Assembly (NCBI GenBank): GCA_008508345.1
Contig: QNGE01001259.1
Span: 85,961 to 149,960 of the forward strand
DNA length: 64,000 bases
From: Paragonimus westermani
Taxonomy: Eukaryota > Platyhelminthes > Trematoda > Plagiorchiida > Troglotrematidae
Direction of reading: 5' to 3'
The position numbers and the translations under genes were made by a program. The notes beneath the pieces are model-generated. The model was given only the letters and a program-made list of their open reading frames with translations. It was not told the origin of the DNA and did not search any database. Below, piece after piece: positions 1 through 11,584 of the stretch (its first letter is position 1; the number at the start of each line of letters is the position of its first letter).

Positions 1-2250
1 GGATATTACCGATCAATGTAAAAAGATACCAGAAACATTAGATGAAAGACAATACGTGATCAAATAAAGTCGATTAGGAAACGGAGCAAACAAAACGAAA
101 AATTCAGACTGCAACGGGAGAACAAGTAGGCGGTGATCGGGGAGTAATCAACTTACTCACAATTCAAAGTAAGTTACACGGCTCTAGAAGTATCCAAATA
201 CACACTAACAAGAAGAAGTGATCCTCAACAGAGAACGAGAATATGTGTTAGGAACAAATTGGTAAATTCACTTTCCTAAGCTAATGAAACTTTATTGAAT
301 ATTAGAATATAGCTGAAGATCCGCGTATTCTGTGCGTGTTCACAAAGATCATCAATGAGACTCGACGACTATCCGCTTATACAATTACGAAAAATATCAT
401 CAAGAAACCTCGCTATGCACTGTACATAGCAAACAGGACAGTAAAACCGAACAGGAAACAAACTTTCTTTCAGAATGCGGAGCTGTTCAACAAACTAAAT
501 CGAGTGGTAAGAAAGCTCCAAAACAGAAGTTGTCATGAACCTACTCGATTCGCAGGATTCTATGCCCGATATCAATCTGTGGAAGGAACACAACAATCGA
601 CTACGAAGCATAATAACTGACACTTTTCAATATACACTGTGAGTTCGAAGTGTAAAAGCAGTTTCCGCATGATCACAAATTACTGTTATCGGATGAATCA
701 CCGGGAGGAGCACTGAAGAGTAATCAACAAAGTTAGTCGCATGATAAACCACAGACAATCTCAATAAGTGGTGGCAAGTTCATCGTTGCAAAACTCATCA
801 ACTATCGTACACATTCATAGAAGACAATCATCCCGAAACCATTCGTTCGCCAAACTGAACAGAATGAACTCAGGGATTACATCGGATTTTATTGGTACAC
901 AAAGCCGATGAACGGGATCAAGTCCACTGTTATGCCACAGACCACCCTTTGAACCAAGACCTCTGAATGTTCACTCCTCATTGACAGCGACTGGAAAGTA
1001 ATACGCCTGCAAACAGCACTGTACCGCTGATTACATGGCACCAAACCTATACATGCCTATACTCATGAAATGAGCAACGTATGAACAAGAGAAAAATGTC
1101 GCCATCATTGTTAAGCAAGCAAATTACTCATTTTCAAGGTCAAGTGCAGTCGAACAAAGCTAGGTCATTCAAATGTACATAGGAACACTCGAAGCAACCT
1201 TTACTCGAAAACCGCGTTTAGAATTTAACAGTCAATGGGCGGCACTGACACCAAAAGATCGTAACACGCATACAAAAACAGTGAATAATCTCATAGAACG
1301 GTTAGATCTCTTACTAAGAGGAAAGAGAAACTGGACGGCAAAGTGATTCCATTACTAATCAGTTGTAAGATATCCGCACCACTCAATCGATTTATCAGAA
1401 ACTGAAGGGACACAAACATACTACATAAACACAAGCCTGTGGAAATCACACGCGTCAGTATACAGTGAACAAGAGTTACCAGCACAGGTAGACATAAGAT
1501 CCACTACGTATCAAACAAACGGGAAAATGGAATGTAAACACATCAGACTCATCGCACACGGTGCAACTAAATGACTCATATAGCTCATGTAAATTCTCTC
1601 GAGAAGAGGTTCACCGATTAGCCGCCTTTGACAATCACCGCTTGCGCATCACTGCTAATGTACAGCGGAATCATGTCAGAACTGAGTGACAGACAACAGA
1701 TCTCTGGAGTAGGTAACCAGAATCTCCACGTAACTAACTCGATTTCGTTGACCCGGACACGTTTTTTGTACACAAACCTACCAAGTGGTTCCAAAAGTCT
1801 TAGCCGCGGAACCTGGAACTGGCTGGAAAAATTAGCGCACGGGAGAAAGCCAGCCGAGAGAGAAAAACAGGATATAGCCAGTGATGCTCAACAGAAATTT
1901 CATCAAGTTTAACGCCTGACACACTAAACCTAAGAACATCCGAAGCGACAATCGCACTGATTGTGTTAACTACAAACTGCAGCAAGCTAACACCATTAAT
2001 TTATTTCATAACAACACTCGAACTCAACTGATCGGAGATAGTAAAATCAAGAACCACTAACGTGCAACTTTGGAGAATCATGAGATCAAGTTTTATGCCG
2101 GATCTGCTCATAGATGATGGAGAATTAATAAGCGACAGCCGAATAAAAAAAATATATACAGAAGCACTACCGGAAACGAATTATTTTACATATGTGTAGA
2201 TGTCCACAAAAGGGTCAACTAGAAGAAAGAAAATGTGCACACAACTGAGG
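1..2250. other. Non-coding, nothing recognised
   Basis: I read both strands and found no protein family, RNA gene or repeat. Short open frames here have random-looking composition. A TTTATT at 2000-2005 (AATAAA on the minus strand) lies about 250 bases past the stop of the neighbouring LRR gene and could be its polyadenylation signal, so part of 2000-2253 is probably that gene's 3' UTR. Confidence 0.6.
2000..2005 (-). promoter_or_regulatory. Candidate polyadenylation signal of the LRR gene
   Basis: AATAAA on the minus strand, about 250 bases downstream of the LRR protein stop codon at 2254-2256. The hexamer is common by chance in AT-rich DNA, so only its position supports it. Confidence 0.3.
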
Positions 2251-2253
2251 TCA

Positions 2254-4491
2254 TTATGCAACTGCTTTATCACGAGGATCATTCGCACGGGACGTGGTTC
2301 GTTCACTTAGCGTGCCACAGTCGTCCACGGGGTCACCGAAAGTAGAACTAGGTCCGATAGACACATCTTCGGTGGAAAGAGTTGCTTGAGGTAGTTTTTG
2401 CGGAGTTAATAAGTTAGATCTGTACATAAAACAGTTTGGGTTGGGCATTCGGGAAGGCAAATGCGCTGAACGCAAGGAAGTAAACGACGGAACATGGTAA
2501 CACATGGGATCATGCCTCATTACACGATGGGGCATTTGTACGGTCCTAGACAGACGAACTGAAGCATGACTAGAGGAAGGACTCAGCTCTGAATGTTGCA
2601 CCGTAAAAGGTGTCACGTCCCCCATTCCACTGTCTGAAGGGCTGAGTAGTCGTGTGTTAGCATGTGTAAGCTGGTAGGATGAGCAAAGATAGTCAAGGTC
2701 ATCCTTATTCACAGAGAGGTCTTTTGAACGATAAGCCGTACTTGAAGGTGGGATTAGAGTAACCGGATAGAAACACGTATCTGGCGGATAGGCTGTCACA
2801 GAAGCATACTTGGAGCAGAGACCAGCATGTGAGTCGTACTGATTGTTGGGAGAACAAACGCGTTTCCGCGCCTTAAAACGACGGCGATGTCGCCGAACAC
2901 AATACAAACCTCCCCAAACGAGCAAAGAAACTACCACAAAGAACAGTGCAAACAGTAAAACAAATAGAATCCAGGTGTTTAAGCCTACATTCTGTAAACG
3001 TAGAACACGAAAAGTTCGGCTGTCTGAAATATCGAGGGAATTGTCCTTCGTAGCAGTCCAGAGCTCGGTAGGCAATACACTATCATCTTTGCTACTGGAT
3101 AGAGTACTCGGTTTGAAGAGGAAAACAGCATTAGCTGTAGCCGGACGTGGCGTAAGCACGGCTGGATGGATGAATGGATGATGGGAAGCCGGTAAACTAC
3201 TGATTGTGGATATCATCGTTGAGGGTGGACAAATTTGAAAAGAGGATGGTTGTATGCGAAGTCCATCTGGAATCATCTCTGCATTTGGTGGAAGGCCTAA
3301 CCAATGTTGTGGAAGACAGGGCACATAATGGGCGGGGGTCAATATTAAGTGGGTCAGGCTAGGACAGCGGCTCCAGGCGATCGGCGGAAGCATCAAACGG
3401 ATACCGGATGTGACTGTCTGCCAATAGGTCAACTTCTCAAGAGAAACTCTGGTCAAATTTTTGGGGCAAACACCATTCAGCCACCACTGATCATCATTGA
3501 TAGAATCAACCGTTAATAATGGGTTTTCGGAAAGTTGAAGTTGTCTAAGATCAGGCAAGACATCCAGGAGAGTGAGGGAAACAAATTTCAAACCAGGCAC
3601 AGTGAGTCGATTACCTTTCAGATTTAAAATCTTCAAACGCTGCAGCCCGATAAACACAGATAAAGGCAAATAATCCAGCAGATTATTGGACAAATCCAAT
3701 CTCAACAAATTTGGTATCCGAATAAACGCCTTGGATTTTAGGTGGGTAATCTGATTGCCAGACAAGTCCAAAATGATGAGGGCGCTAGAGTTCAACAACG
3801 CAAAACCCCACCGCGCCAGGTCTATCGTGCTGAGCTTGTTACGACTTAAATCTAGCAAACGCAGTTGCGGCGCGTTTGCCAACCAGCCAACTCCTAGACC
3901 ATCACTGGTCAGTTGAGGATTGTTGCGTATTTCACAGTCTAACAGTTGTGTAGCGCGCAATTCATCAATAAAACCCGACTGAATTTTACGTAGTTGAGTT
4001 TGTTGAACGGTTAGATGTCGGAGTCTCAAAGTACCCACTGACTGAAACAATAGATTCCTTAAGGTGGAGGAATGAAGCTCGAAGAAACCGTCATCTGAAC
4101 CCGATGAGCCCGCGATAACCAAACGCTCTAGATGTTCACTGCAAGATGTGGAATGTTCTATTGGGTGCCTCCGAATATGCGGCCAAGAAGACTGGACCAA
4201 CTGAATCTTCAACTGCCTCCAGGTTGGTAAACAGAACGTTATGTCAGGCCAATGATACAGTGAGTTAGTATCATGCTGACAAAATTGTTGTTTAGTGAGC
4301 GGTTTTTGTTCCACACTTCCAAGACCCCGATCAGTAGGCAAAAGACAACAAACAGCAGCTGTGTTTGTATCTGAACATTTACATCCAGACGGGCACCCTG
4401 TCGAAACAGTTGCGTTTATGGAAGTAACAAGAAGACAGATGAGCAGGAGATTGAGCGTGAAAACCATTAGAGTGACGGTTTGTACATTCAA
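2254..4491 (-). CDS. Leucine-rich-repeat single-pass membrane protein, receptor-like
   Basis: One uninterrupted frame of 745 codons, far longer than any other open frame here. Residues 1-27 form a signal peptide (hydrophobic run VFTLNLLLICLLV). A cysteine cluster at 33-49 (CPSGCKC, then CC) looks like an LRR N-terminal cap. Leucine-rich repeats run from about 205 to 325 (for example LRLLDLSRNKL, LIILDLSGNQI, LLRLDLSNNLL, LKILNLKGNRL), and a weaker leucine-rich part with Cys342, Cys376, Cys394 and Cys421 may be a C-terminal cap. A Ser/Thr/Pro-rich stalk follows (422-495), then a membrane helix at about 506-531 and a basic stop-transfer stretch (RRHRRRFKARKR). The roughly 200-residue cytoplasmic tail is rich in Ser/Thr/Tyr and has no kinase or TIR domain. 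The expected role is cell-surface adhesion or ligand binding; the ligand is unknown. The start was chosen because it gives a complete signal peptide. It appears to be intronless, although a non-coding 5' exon is possible. The family cannot be narrowed further by eye. Confidence 0.88.
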   Translation of the reverse strand: MNVQTVTLMVFTLNLLLICLLVTSINATVSTGCPSGCKCSDTNTAAVCCLLPTDRGLGSVEQKPLTKQQFCQHDTNSLYHWPDITFCLPTWRQLKIQLVQSSWPHIRRHPIEHSTSCSEHLERLVIAGSSGSDDGFFELHSSTLRNLLFQSVGTLRLRHLTVQQTQLRKIQSGFIDELRATQLLDCEIRNNPQLTSDGLGVGWLANAPQLRLLDLSRNKLSTIDLARWGFALLNSSALIILDLSGNQITHLKSKAFIRIPNLLRLDLSNNLLDYLPLSVFIGLQRLKILNLKGNRLTVPGLKFVSLTLLDVLPDLRQLQLSENPLLTVDSINDDQWWLNGVCPKNLTRVSLEKLTYWQTVTSGIRLMLPPIAWSRCPSLTHLILTPAHYVPCLPQHWLGLPPNAEMIPDGLRIQPSSFQICPPSTMISTISSLPASHHPFIHPAVLTPRPATANAVFLFKPSTLSSSKDDSVLPTELWTATKDNSLDISDSRTFRVLRLQNVGLNTWILFVLLFALFFVVVSLLVWGGLYCVRRHRRRFKARKRVCSPNNQYDSHAGLCSKYASVTAYPPDTCFYPVTLIPPSSTAYRSKDLSVNKDDLDYLCSSYQLTHANTRLLSPSDSGMGDVTPFTVQHSELSPSSSHASVRLSRTVQMPHRVMRHDPMCYHVPSFTSLRSAHLPSRMPNPNCFMYRSNLLTPQKLPQATLSTEDVSIGPSSTFGDPVDDCGTLSERTTSRANDPRDKAVA

Positions 4492-4499
4492 TGTATGTC

Positions 4500-5310
4500 A
4501 CAATTTTGGAAACACATAACGTCGAATTCGCGAGCCGAACAAAGGCACCAAGCTGCACTGGGAGGATTCGACGAACATAAGCGACCAATGAACAGGCTAG
4601 TAAGTTTAAGCTACTGGAATAGCCAATGAAAGCACAGGGCTCACGTGGACCAATCAAAATCAACATGTGCGTATGATGAGACTACGGCAGATGACGGCTT
4701 GAAATATTGATGAGACAAGGCATAACGATGAGTACGCAAAGGTCAAGATACAAAACTAGTATGGATGAAGTTAACTACGTTAGACATCGGCTAAATATCA
4801 ACACACGAATAAAACAACTCACTCAGAAGAGTTCAACCAAAGGGGAAACCATAAGCATAAGTACGACGAACACATATGAAGTAGTTTCCACATAGAAGTA
4901 GTGGGTTGATGTATTGAAAAGGAAGTGGAGGGGAAAAAGTTAGCGGAAAAGCTAACAAAGGAGGTGGAATAAATAAAAATGTGTGAATTAAGTAATGATG
5001 ACTTCAGCTAACCCGCCCAAGTGTTTGTAAGTAAAGGAGAACTATGTTACATAACCCACACTGGACACCAGCCCCATCACATTAGGCACGTAACAAAAAA
5101 GATTAATGATGAGTAGTATGCCGGCTCTGCCAACTATAAAGCGTACCAGTTATGTAAAATCCGAAACTCAGCCATGTTCGAACCGGAGACAGGGTCGCAT
5201 GCTCCCAAGGGGCGTACTGTCATACCAGATGAACTTGGAAATAATACATCGAAAATTCAACAAAAAAACACCTACCTGTAAAACATCTCTCAAACATGTC
5301 GCCCCATATT
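4500..5310. other. Upstream region of the LRR gene, no coding signal
   Basis: Intergenic DNA that should hold the promoter and 5' UTR of the LRR gene read on the minus strand. I see no convincing TATA box, initiator or other named element. The short open frames here have no recognisable similarity. Confidence 0.4.

Positions 5311-5312
<2 letters not shown>

Positions 5313-5376
<64 letters not shown>
5313..5376. repeat. (TA)n microsatellite at a retroelement 3' end
   Basis: About 64 bases of alternating TA with one AA interruption near 5349. It directly abuts the 3' end of the CR1-like element on the minus strand, so it may be the element's simple-repeat tail, expanded since insertion. Confidence 0.9.
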
Positions 5377-5377
5377 C

Positions 5378-6790
5378 GGGTTCGGATTAACCTGTCACAG
5401 TGACGGGAGCCAAAGGACGCCCGCGATTAACCATCGCCGCAGGTCACATGAGCCGCAGCACCTGTGGCTCTCCTCGTATAACACGTATCCAGTGTGAACC
5501 AGAAGGAATAAGACCAATACGGGTGTGCGTGAGGCCTTTGTGCCTTGTCGAGGAACACTGACTAGCCAATTCATAGACTACCTCGAAATGGAAAACACTA
5601 TCTCTCGAGAAATAAACACAGAAAAACTATAAGGAGAAGATCTACAAGAAGGAGAAAAATATTGAAAATATAACGAAAGATGCGTTCCACTATACGACTG
5701 AATGTTAGTGCACTCTAGAAAAAACATGGAGTAAAATCAAAATGCAAGCTTGGATAGCAAGAAAACAGACAAAACATTCATCACGCAGTACATCAACAAT
5801 GCTGAAGGAAAGGAATGATAGGAGGCCACATACATTCAGGCTTCTGAAAGGTGGAGCGGGTGGGCTCCAAAGGACGAGAGACGTTGGTTGACGTGAACAA
5901 AAAAAGATGGATGCAATGAATACCTCCTTGACCCTAACGTACTCTATGTCGCTTCGCAGATGGTGTACTACAAACACGTTGATGACCTACTAATCTCAAA
6001 TGGCCAACACATTCGCGGCCGGACACAGCTCAACGCCATATGGTCACGTCACTCCGACCTACGACACCGATTGTTCCCTTCCGTACCGCACACTCCCGCT
6101 CAAGCAACTTCCATACGTACCTCAGCATCCTATTTCTCCAGACTGGCCGGCTCAAGACCAAGTCGGCCCAACATCTAAAATCGATCGTGATGACGCTCGT
6201 ATCCAGTTGGAGTCGGGTGTTCCTGATAGCCAGCTCGTGAGTAGCACATAAGTGAAGCAGACGATAATCGTTCTCGTTGACTGAACCGGTGCTGTACGAT
6301 TCGAGAACTCCCTGCCCGGCTACCGAATCGCACCCAACTCGAGCGTTTAAGTCACCCAGAACAAACAGTCGGCCAATCGCCGGTGCCGACCGGAATGTGA
6401 CGGACAGCTGATCTTAGAAGTGGTCATTTGTATCACCAGTGTGACACATAGTTCGACCATAAACACTGACAAGTGCGGCACAATTACACCGTCCGATTCG
6501 AAGGTGCATGGGCAGGATTCAAGTGTGGATCCCGTGCGCTTCGCCTATCACCAAGGCGTTGATGCGATCAGCGACTGCGAAACAGACACCATACCCCCGA
6601 GCACCGTCGAGTAGAAGCTGGACCCAGCACCTGCTTCTCGGAGCCTACCTTGACCTGCAATCATTGTCCCACCCAAAACTGCTACGTCGATTCCATACCG
6701 GCTCAGTTCCATAGGGATCAGCGCGGTTTGCCGATCTGGACGTTCTGTAGTGTCACAACGGTACAGCAGCGTGAGTATAGACTGTGTCCC
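5378..6790 (-). mobile_element. CR1-like non-LTR retrotransposon, internally deleted (endonuclease fused to C-terminus and 3' UTR)
   Basis: Read on the minus strand. About 6780-6190 carries a decayed endonuclease domain: the catalytic-type block VLGDLNARVG lies near 6358-6332, followed by LLHLCATHELAIRNT. At about 6185 the frame passes straight into IDFRCWADL, a C-terminal block that pairs base for base with 23640-23900. That block ends in a degenerate C2H2-like finger down to about 5955. The reverse transcriptase, roughly 500 codons in intact relatives, is missing. From 5955 to 5378 the sequence matches the 3' UTR at 23914-24480. Stops and frameshifts show the copy is dead. The element ends against the (TA)n tract. 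The trematode CR1-like assignment rests on recognised protein motifs; the clade could be wrong. Confidence 0.72.
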
Positions 6791-7045
6791 AATGGAAAGT
6801 ATTGTTATGCAATCAGTACCCGAAATTATTGACCTGCAGGAAAGTTATGTTGATTAGAATTTACCGGCCCGTGTTGTATTCACAATAGTGGCTGACGCAA
6901 CCAATCGGGTAGCATTGATGTTGGCGTATTCGTGTCCAGACGTTGTCTACCCTTAATTGTCTGTCGTACATAACCTGCATGGTTTACGTTTGCGACTGAT
7001 GACAGTGTACGAAATGTTAATATCGTAGCGCACGTCTTCCTTCTG
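6783..7045 (+). repeat. Hammerhead-associated repeat, copy 1
   Basis: Similar at nucleotide level to 52246-52500. Shared blocks include AAAGTATTGTTATGCAATC at the left end, a GTTATGTTGAT block, a CAACCAATCGGGT-like block, and at the right end a GCGACTGATGA ... CGAAATGTTA block. A shorter inverted copy lies at 43100-43250. No protein was recognised. It may be the terminal region of a Penelope-like element, because such elements carry hammerhead ribozymes at their ends, but the coding part is not attached here. Confidence 0.6.
6986..7035 (+). ncRNA. Hammerhead ribozyme-like motif, type I, stem II degraded
   Basis: The core CTGATGA is at 6996-7002 and GAAA at 7011-7014. A15.1 (7014) can pair with U7021, and U7015 with A7020 around the loop GUUA, giving a minimal stem III and an AUA cleavage triplet ending at 7022. 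Stem I can form from 6986-6995 and 7023-7035: six pairs (two wobble), a three-base bulge, then ACGU with ACGU. The eight bases between the core halves (CAGUGUAC) form no stem II, so activity is doubtful. Confidence 0.4.
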
Positions 7046-7050
7046 CAGTG

Positions 7051-7064
7051 ATATATATATATAT
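7051..7064. repeat. Short (AT)7 tract
   Basis: Seven AT dinucleotides just downstream of the hammerhead-like repeat end. Confidence 0.8.
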
Positions 7065-10000
7065 GTTTGCTTTTAGCCCACTGGATAAGAAAAGTTGAAA
7101 AATCACTCATTCGATGCACCATAGTTGTGTTAGACTTGATTTCAAATCTAACACCACCCACGGAGAGATATCGTGAACCAAACAACCGAGCCACAACGAA
7201 ACAGCCTCGCAAATCTCATTATGATATCGGTTGTAATATAGTCGTTTGTTTAGAAGGAGCTGTGACGCGAAATGGTTGGATCCCGGAATAAAATCTAAGA
7301 ATTCAGTTCAGTCCATACCTCTCAGTTTAACTCGATGCTACAAACGAGTGTTGCATGACAGCATGCTAGCTGAGCATTAATTTCCATCACAGATTTGCAG
7401 CTGTCGATCAAGATGACAGTAAAAACGAGGGAGTCTATCCGAATGCGAGGGTAGCCATCGAATGTCAGTTAGCTTCAATCATTTTTGTACAAAATCCCAT
7501 CAGTAAGGATACGGATTAAAAAATCAGAATAACACGCTACTAAAATCGATCGGGACTCGCTAAGTATTCCAAACATTGATTGCAAAAACAAGGAGCGACA
7601 TCAAACACATCTATAGTTCACACAAAAAAGACAAGTAATTTTGTGCAGCAACCGAAAAGCGTACAGGTTCGCAATCATTTCAAACACATCAAACTACTGA
7701 ATGAAAAAAACAATTTGACTTTTTATGGAATTGTGATGTTTGAGAGGCAGTTAAACAACGAGTAGTGCAGAATGTATACGATATCTGATTTGGGATTTAT
7801 TTAAGTAGACCGAAAGGAGTTTAACTCTAGTGTCCATACAACGAAAAAACACAAGTCGTGAAAATAGGACAACTCAAGCGTACAAATCATTTGTAAACCA
7901 AGACAGATCTCATCATTCAGTGTTAACCGCATGTAGTAAAGTTCCCTGTTAAAAGGTTGCCTACGATAAACCTGTTCTCCACCAACTACCGTTATGTCAC
8001 TAGTTCTTTAGACCATGCATATCTTCATTGATTTTAGCACGATCATGAGTCAATTCGATTCGTGAAGTGCGTGGAATGAACACCACCCTTGCAATCGAGA
8101 GTGTAATGATAACCGATGTTCATAGTGCTCATAGCAGGCTTCTACTTGCTGGGTAGCCAAGCGCTTTAATAGGATTATGAACCAGATCAACTGGTAGAAT
8201 GTGTTGAACGATGTGAAAAGTAAACGAGAAAGACAGGAGGTAGGCAACGATAGAGGGCGACAGGCGAATCTCATTGAGGCTAATTCACTGACCATACATT
8301 AAGGTTAACCAGTACCGTAATCTGATTGATCGAAAGTACTAGAGTCTGGATGTGCTACGCGCTCAACTGTCGTCAGCAGCGCTGGAAGCTTCTTATCAAT
8401 AAGAGTGGGTTCTATCCATCGTACAGCTTCGACTCCATCAGCACAAGAAGACACGCTGAGATATATGAGCGGTTCGTTTACGGTCTTCAGTGAAAAACGT
8501 AGAAATAAATGGACTAAATACCATTACACGAGCTGGAACAAATAGTCCATGGACAGCAACACAATCCCAATAATCGGGACCACAGTAACTCGACGAACTC
8601 TCAGTCATTTTGTGGATATAATGCTGGTAAATGAGTTCCGTTAAAAAATGTTTCGCTAGATGAATAATGGCGGGTTCCCATCGTGCAACAGCCTAGTGAA
8701 TAGGTAAACTGGGTCACCCTGTTCATGTTCTATCATGAGGATTATAGCGATCAATGACATGCGGTTTTGAACAATAGACTCACCAAGCTGAGGCAGGCGC
8801 GTAGTCAGTGTTAAGCCCCTTACGGTGACATCTGTGAAACTATTCTGTCCATAGGGATGTCATCTCAACTGCAAACGAACTGGTGCATAACGTGGAAAAG
8901 AGAACTAAGAAAGTGAGCTGCCTTCGTGATTCGTCAGAGCTGTTATTTTGATACTGTGGAGTCAGAGCAATCGCACAGTCCTATTACTTGGATAAGATGT
9001 TAATCTCTGTTTCAGAACATTCGGTAGGTAGTGTGAACAGCAAATTTATGGATATCAACTATTTGTCCGACATAGATAAACAACAAGTTCACCATTTATG
9101 AGTGATTGGAGCAAACATATCGCATCAATATTTTCCATTCTGCGTATAGGAAAGCAGCAAGGAGAATCAAGTGTTTCAAGTACGTGTTTTAAGCGTAAGC
9201 GGACTGACAAGAAAGGGAACAGTCGAGTTACGTTTTGTGCTCACCAGCGGGTTCACATTCTACAACCGGTTTGGTGTTCACGTCAAAATTTAAACAACTG
9301 CAGTTGACAGTTCTGCGATAAACCGTCAATGGGAAACAAACACCAAAAACCACAATCTTTCCATCACTAATGATGTTGATAAGATGAATAGCCGAGATAG
9401 ATTTCAGAGCACACAACAAAAGCTTCGGATACGCACAGACAAGGAATGTGAGCCGGGTGTAGTGTAGTCATGTCCGTCATTTGATTTGAAATCAACACAC
9501 ACAGAGGAGTAAGGAAATATTGACTGGTACTCATCAAAGGCCGTATGAACTACGCTTACAGGGACCCCCAAAGTAGAATAGAATTGTATTCTCCATAGAC
9601 AGGTAGTTAACTAACTTGGGAAGGTTTATAAAAGTGAGGCATATCTGTGGCGGGGGGGTAATGTGTGTGCTTATCAGATATGCACAGGCTGTGCGCTGCG
9701 GTTTACCTTGCCCATTGTTTTGCTCACGAATGTGAATGAACACTAACATCACACGTACGAGTTCAGTCAAGTGTTCTTTGAAGTAAGTACACAGTTCGGT
9801 GACAAAACGTGATAAATGATGAATTACAGAGTGACCTACTGCAATCAGAAGCTTACACACACGGCCGGATTGGGCAGTTAGGCGATAGTGAAGGTTCTCG
9901 GATGAGTAAAAGAGATTGCGAGAAATAATGAGAATGATACCAATACAAGAACCTCTTGGAAAAAACGTAAGGACACCCAAGCGAGAAAGTAGTAGGAAGC

Positions 10001-11580
10001 AAGTTCGTTCGACCTGGTAACAGAAAGGAAAGGCTCACCGAAAAGGCTGGAAAACAACATTGGCTTGCCTGTTCATCATTTACTGTATCGAAAGGGTTTA
10101 CACTCTCCTGTGGTCATATATATATATATATATATACCGAACGAAGAGTCACACCTAATTCAAGAAATGTTCGTCGCCGAGAGCGGACTACAGTGGACGA
10201 TGAGTCGACCGATGTGATTAAATAAATGAAAATAACATGGTCCGATTAAGAAACGGATAATCCAGACGAAGTTGTGCCAACAGCATATCAAAGGAAAGTT
10301 TGTAGAGGACAATAGAAAATTCACAGTAGGTGGAAAAGGTTAGATTGGTTACCCTAAAAAGTGACCCAACTGTAGGAAGCATGGTAAGATGCTTTCCTTT
10401 CAAGTATGCCTAAATATCCGAGGTTCTAACGTTTCGACAATATAACGACGTTCTTACAGATTTCTTTGAAAGAACCTTGATGAAAAGTACGGCCTATTAG
10501 CTTGGTCACCGTACGACGTTCACGAATATTTGAGGTATAATCATAGTCCGAAGATACATATTTATTAGGCGAACAGCATATAACATGAATATACAAAAGA
10601 TAGTGACTCAAAATCAACCAAAAATGAATTCGGACTGTGTGATAATACTGCGTCGTGAACTTGAATAACGTCACTGTATGTCGTACATCCAGAATTAATT
10701 ACTATTCTGGCCATCAAAGCAAATGGGTCTGATCACTTGGTGAAAGCAAAAAGTGTGTCAACTACATTACAGCAGAAAGCGAAGGACAGTGAAAATTATC
10801 TGTCATTTGTCTATTACACAGAATTATACAGCTTTCCAATGACCTTCAAATATACATGGCAAATTTGTGCAAAAAGGGACCTTTTTGATTACGCAAAGAA
10901 CTCTTCCTCCAAATAGTCGTATATTACGTAGGTAATTAATTCTGAACGCCTACGTTTAACAACTCGAAGAAATACTGATTCGTTCATCTCGAACGTACAG
11001 TTGAGGAGAAGAAATGCAAAATAGCTTATGAAAAGAAAATAGCCGAGCGAAAAATGACAGAAAAAAACTAGATATTTCGGAAGCGAAGACTCCAGCCACA
11101 AATCAATGAACGTCCATGCAAGGATTACACATATAACAAAATTTCGTATTGACTTTAAACCTCAAACAAAAAACTGACACGCCAGATTTCGAGATATCAG
11201 TTATGTGAATTTACGTTGCTCATCAAGCGACCAAACACCCATCACCCGGTGAAACTATTTGCCCAATTTCCTATTTGATTACGCATACGGAGAAGTTTTA
11301 AACGGTTTACTCAAGCAATTGACCGATAGGATAATTCGTTCGAACAGATTAGAAGAGACGGTTGCAATGGTTTTAATGTGAAAATTATGAAGACGTTGAA
11401 CTATGAATCACCAAATAATCAACCAAATCGCTGTGAAGTTTCACAACATGTGCAACGTATATATCAATGAAACAAGAAATTACAGTGTCAATTTCTATTG
11501 GCAGTTTGTAAAATTCGACACCTAAAATACTTAGCCACAAGACGAAGCAAATTATTAATATTCCTTACTGACATGATAAC
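7065..11580. other. Non-coding, nothing recognised
   Basis: I found no gene, RNA or element. A (TA)n tract sits at 10115-10136. The longest open frame (148 codons, minus, 9534-9980) has no recognisable motif and looks like chance. Confidence 0.6.
10115..10136. repeat. (TA)n microsatellite
   Basis: About eleven alternating TA units in otherwise unique-looking sequence. Confidence 0.85.
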
Positions 11581-11584
11581 AGCC

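Noticed and set aside
2843..3181. 112-codon plus-strand frame
   Set aside because: Antisense shadow of the LRR gene.
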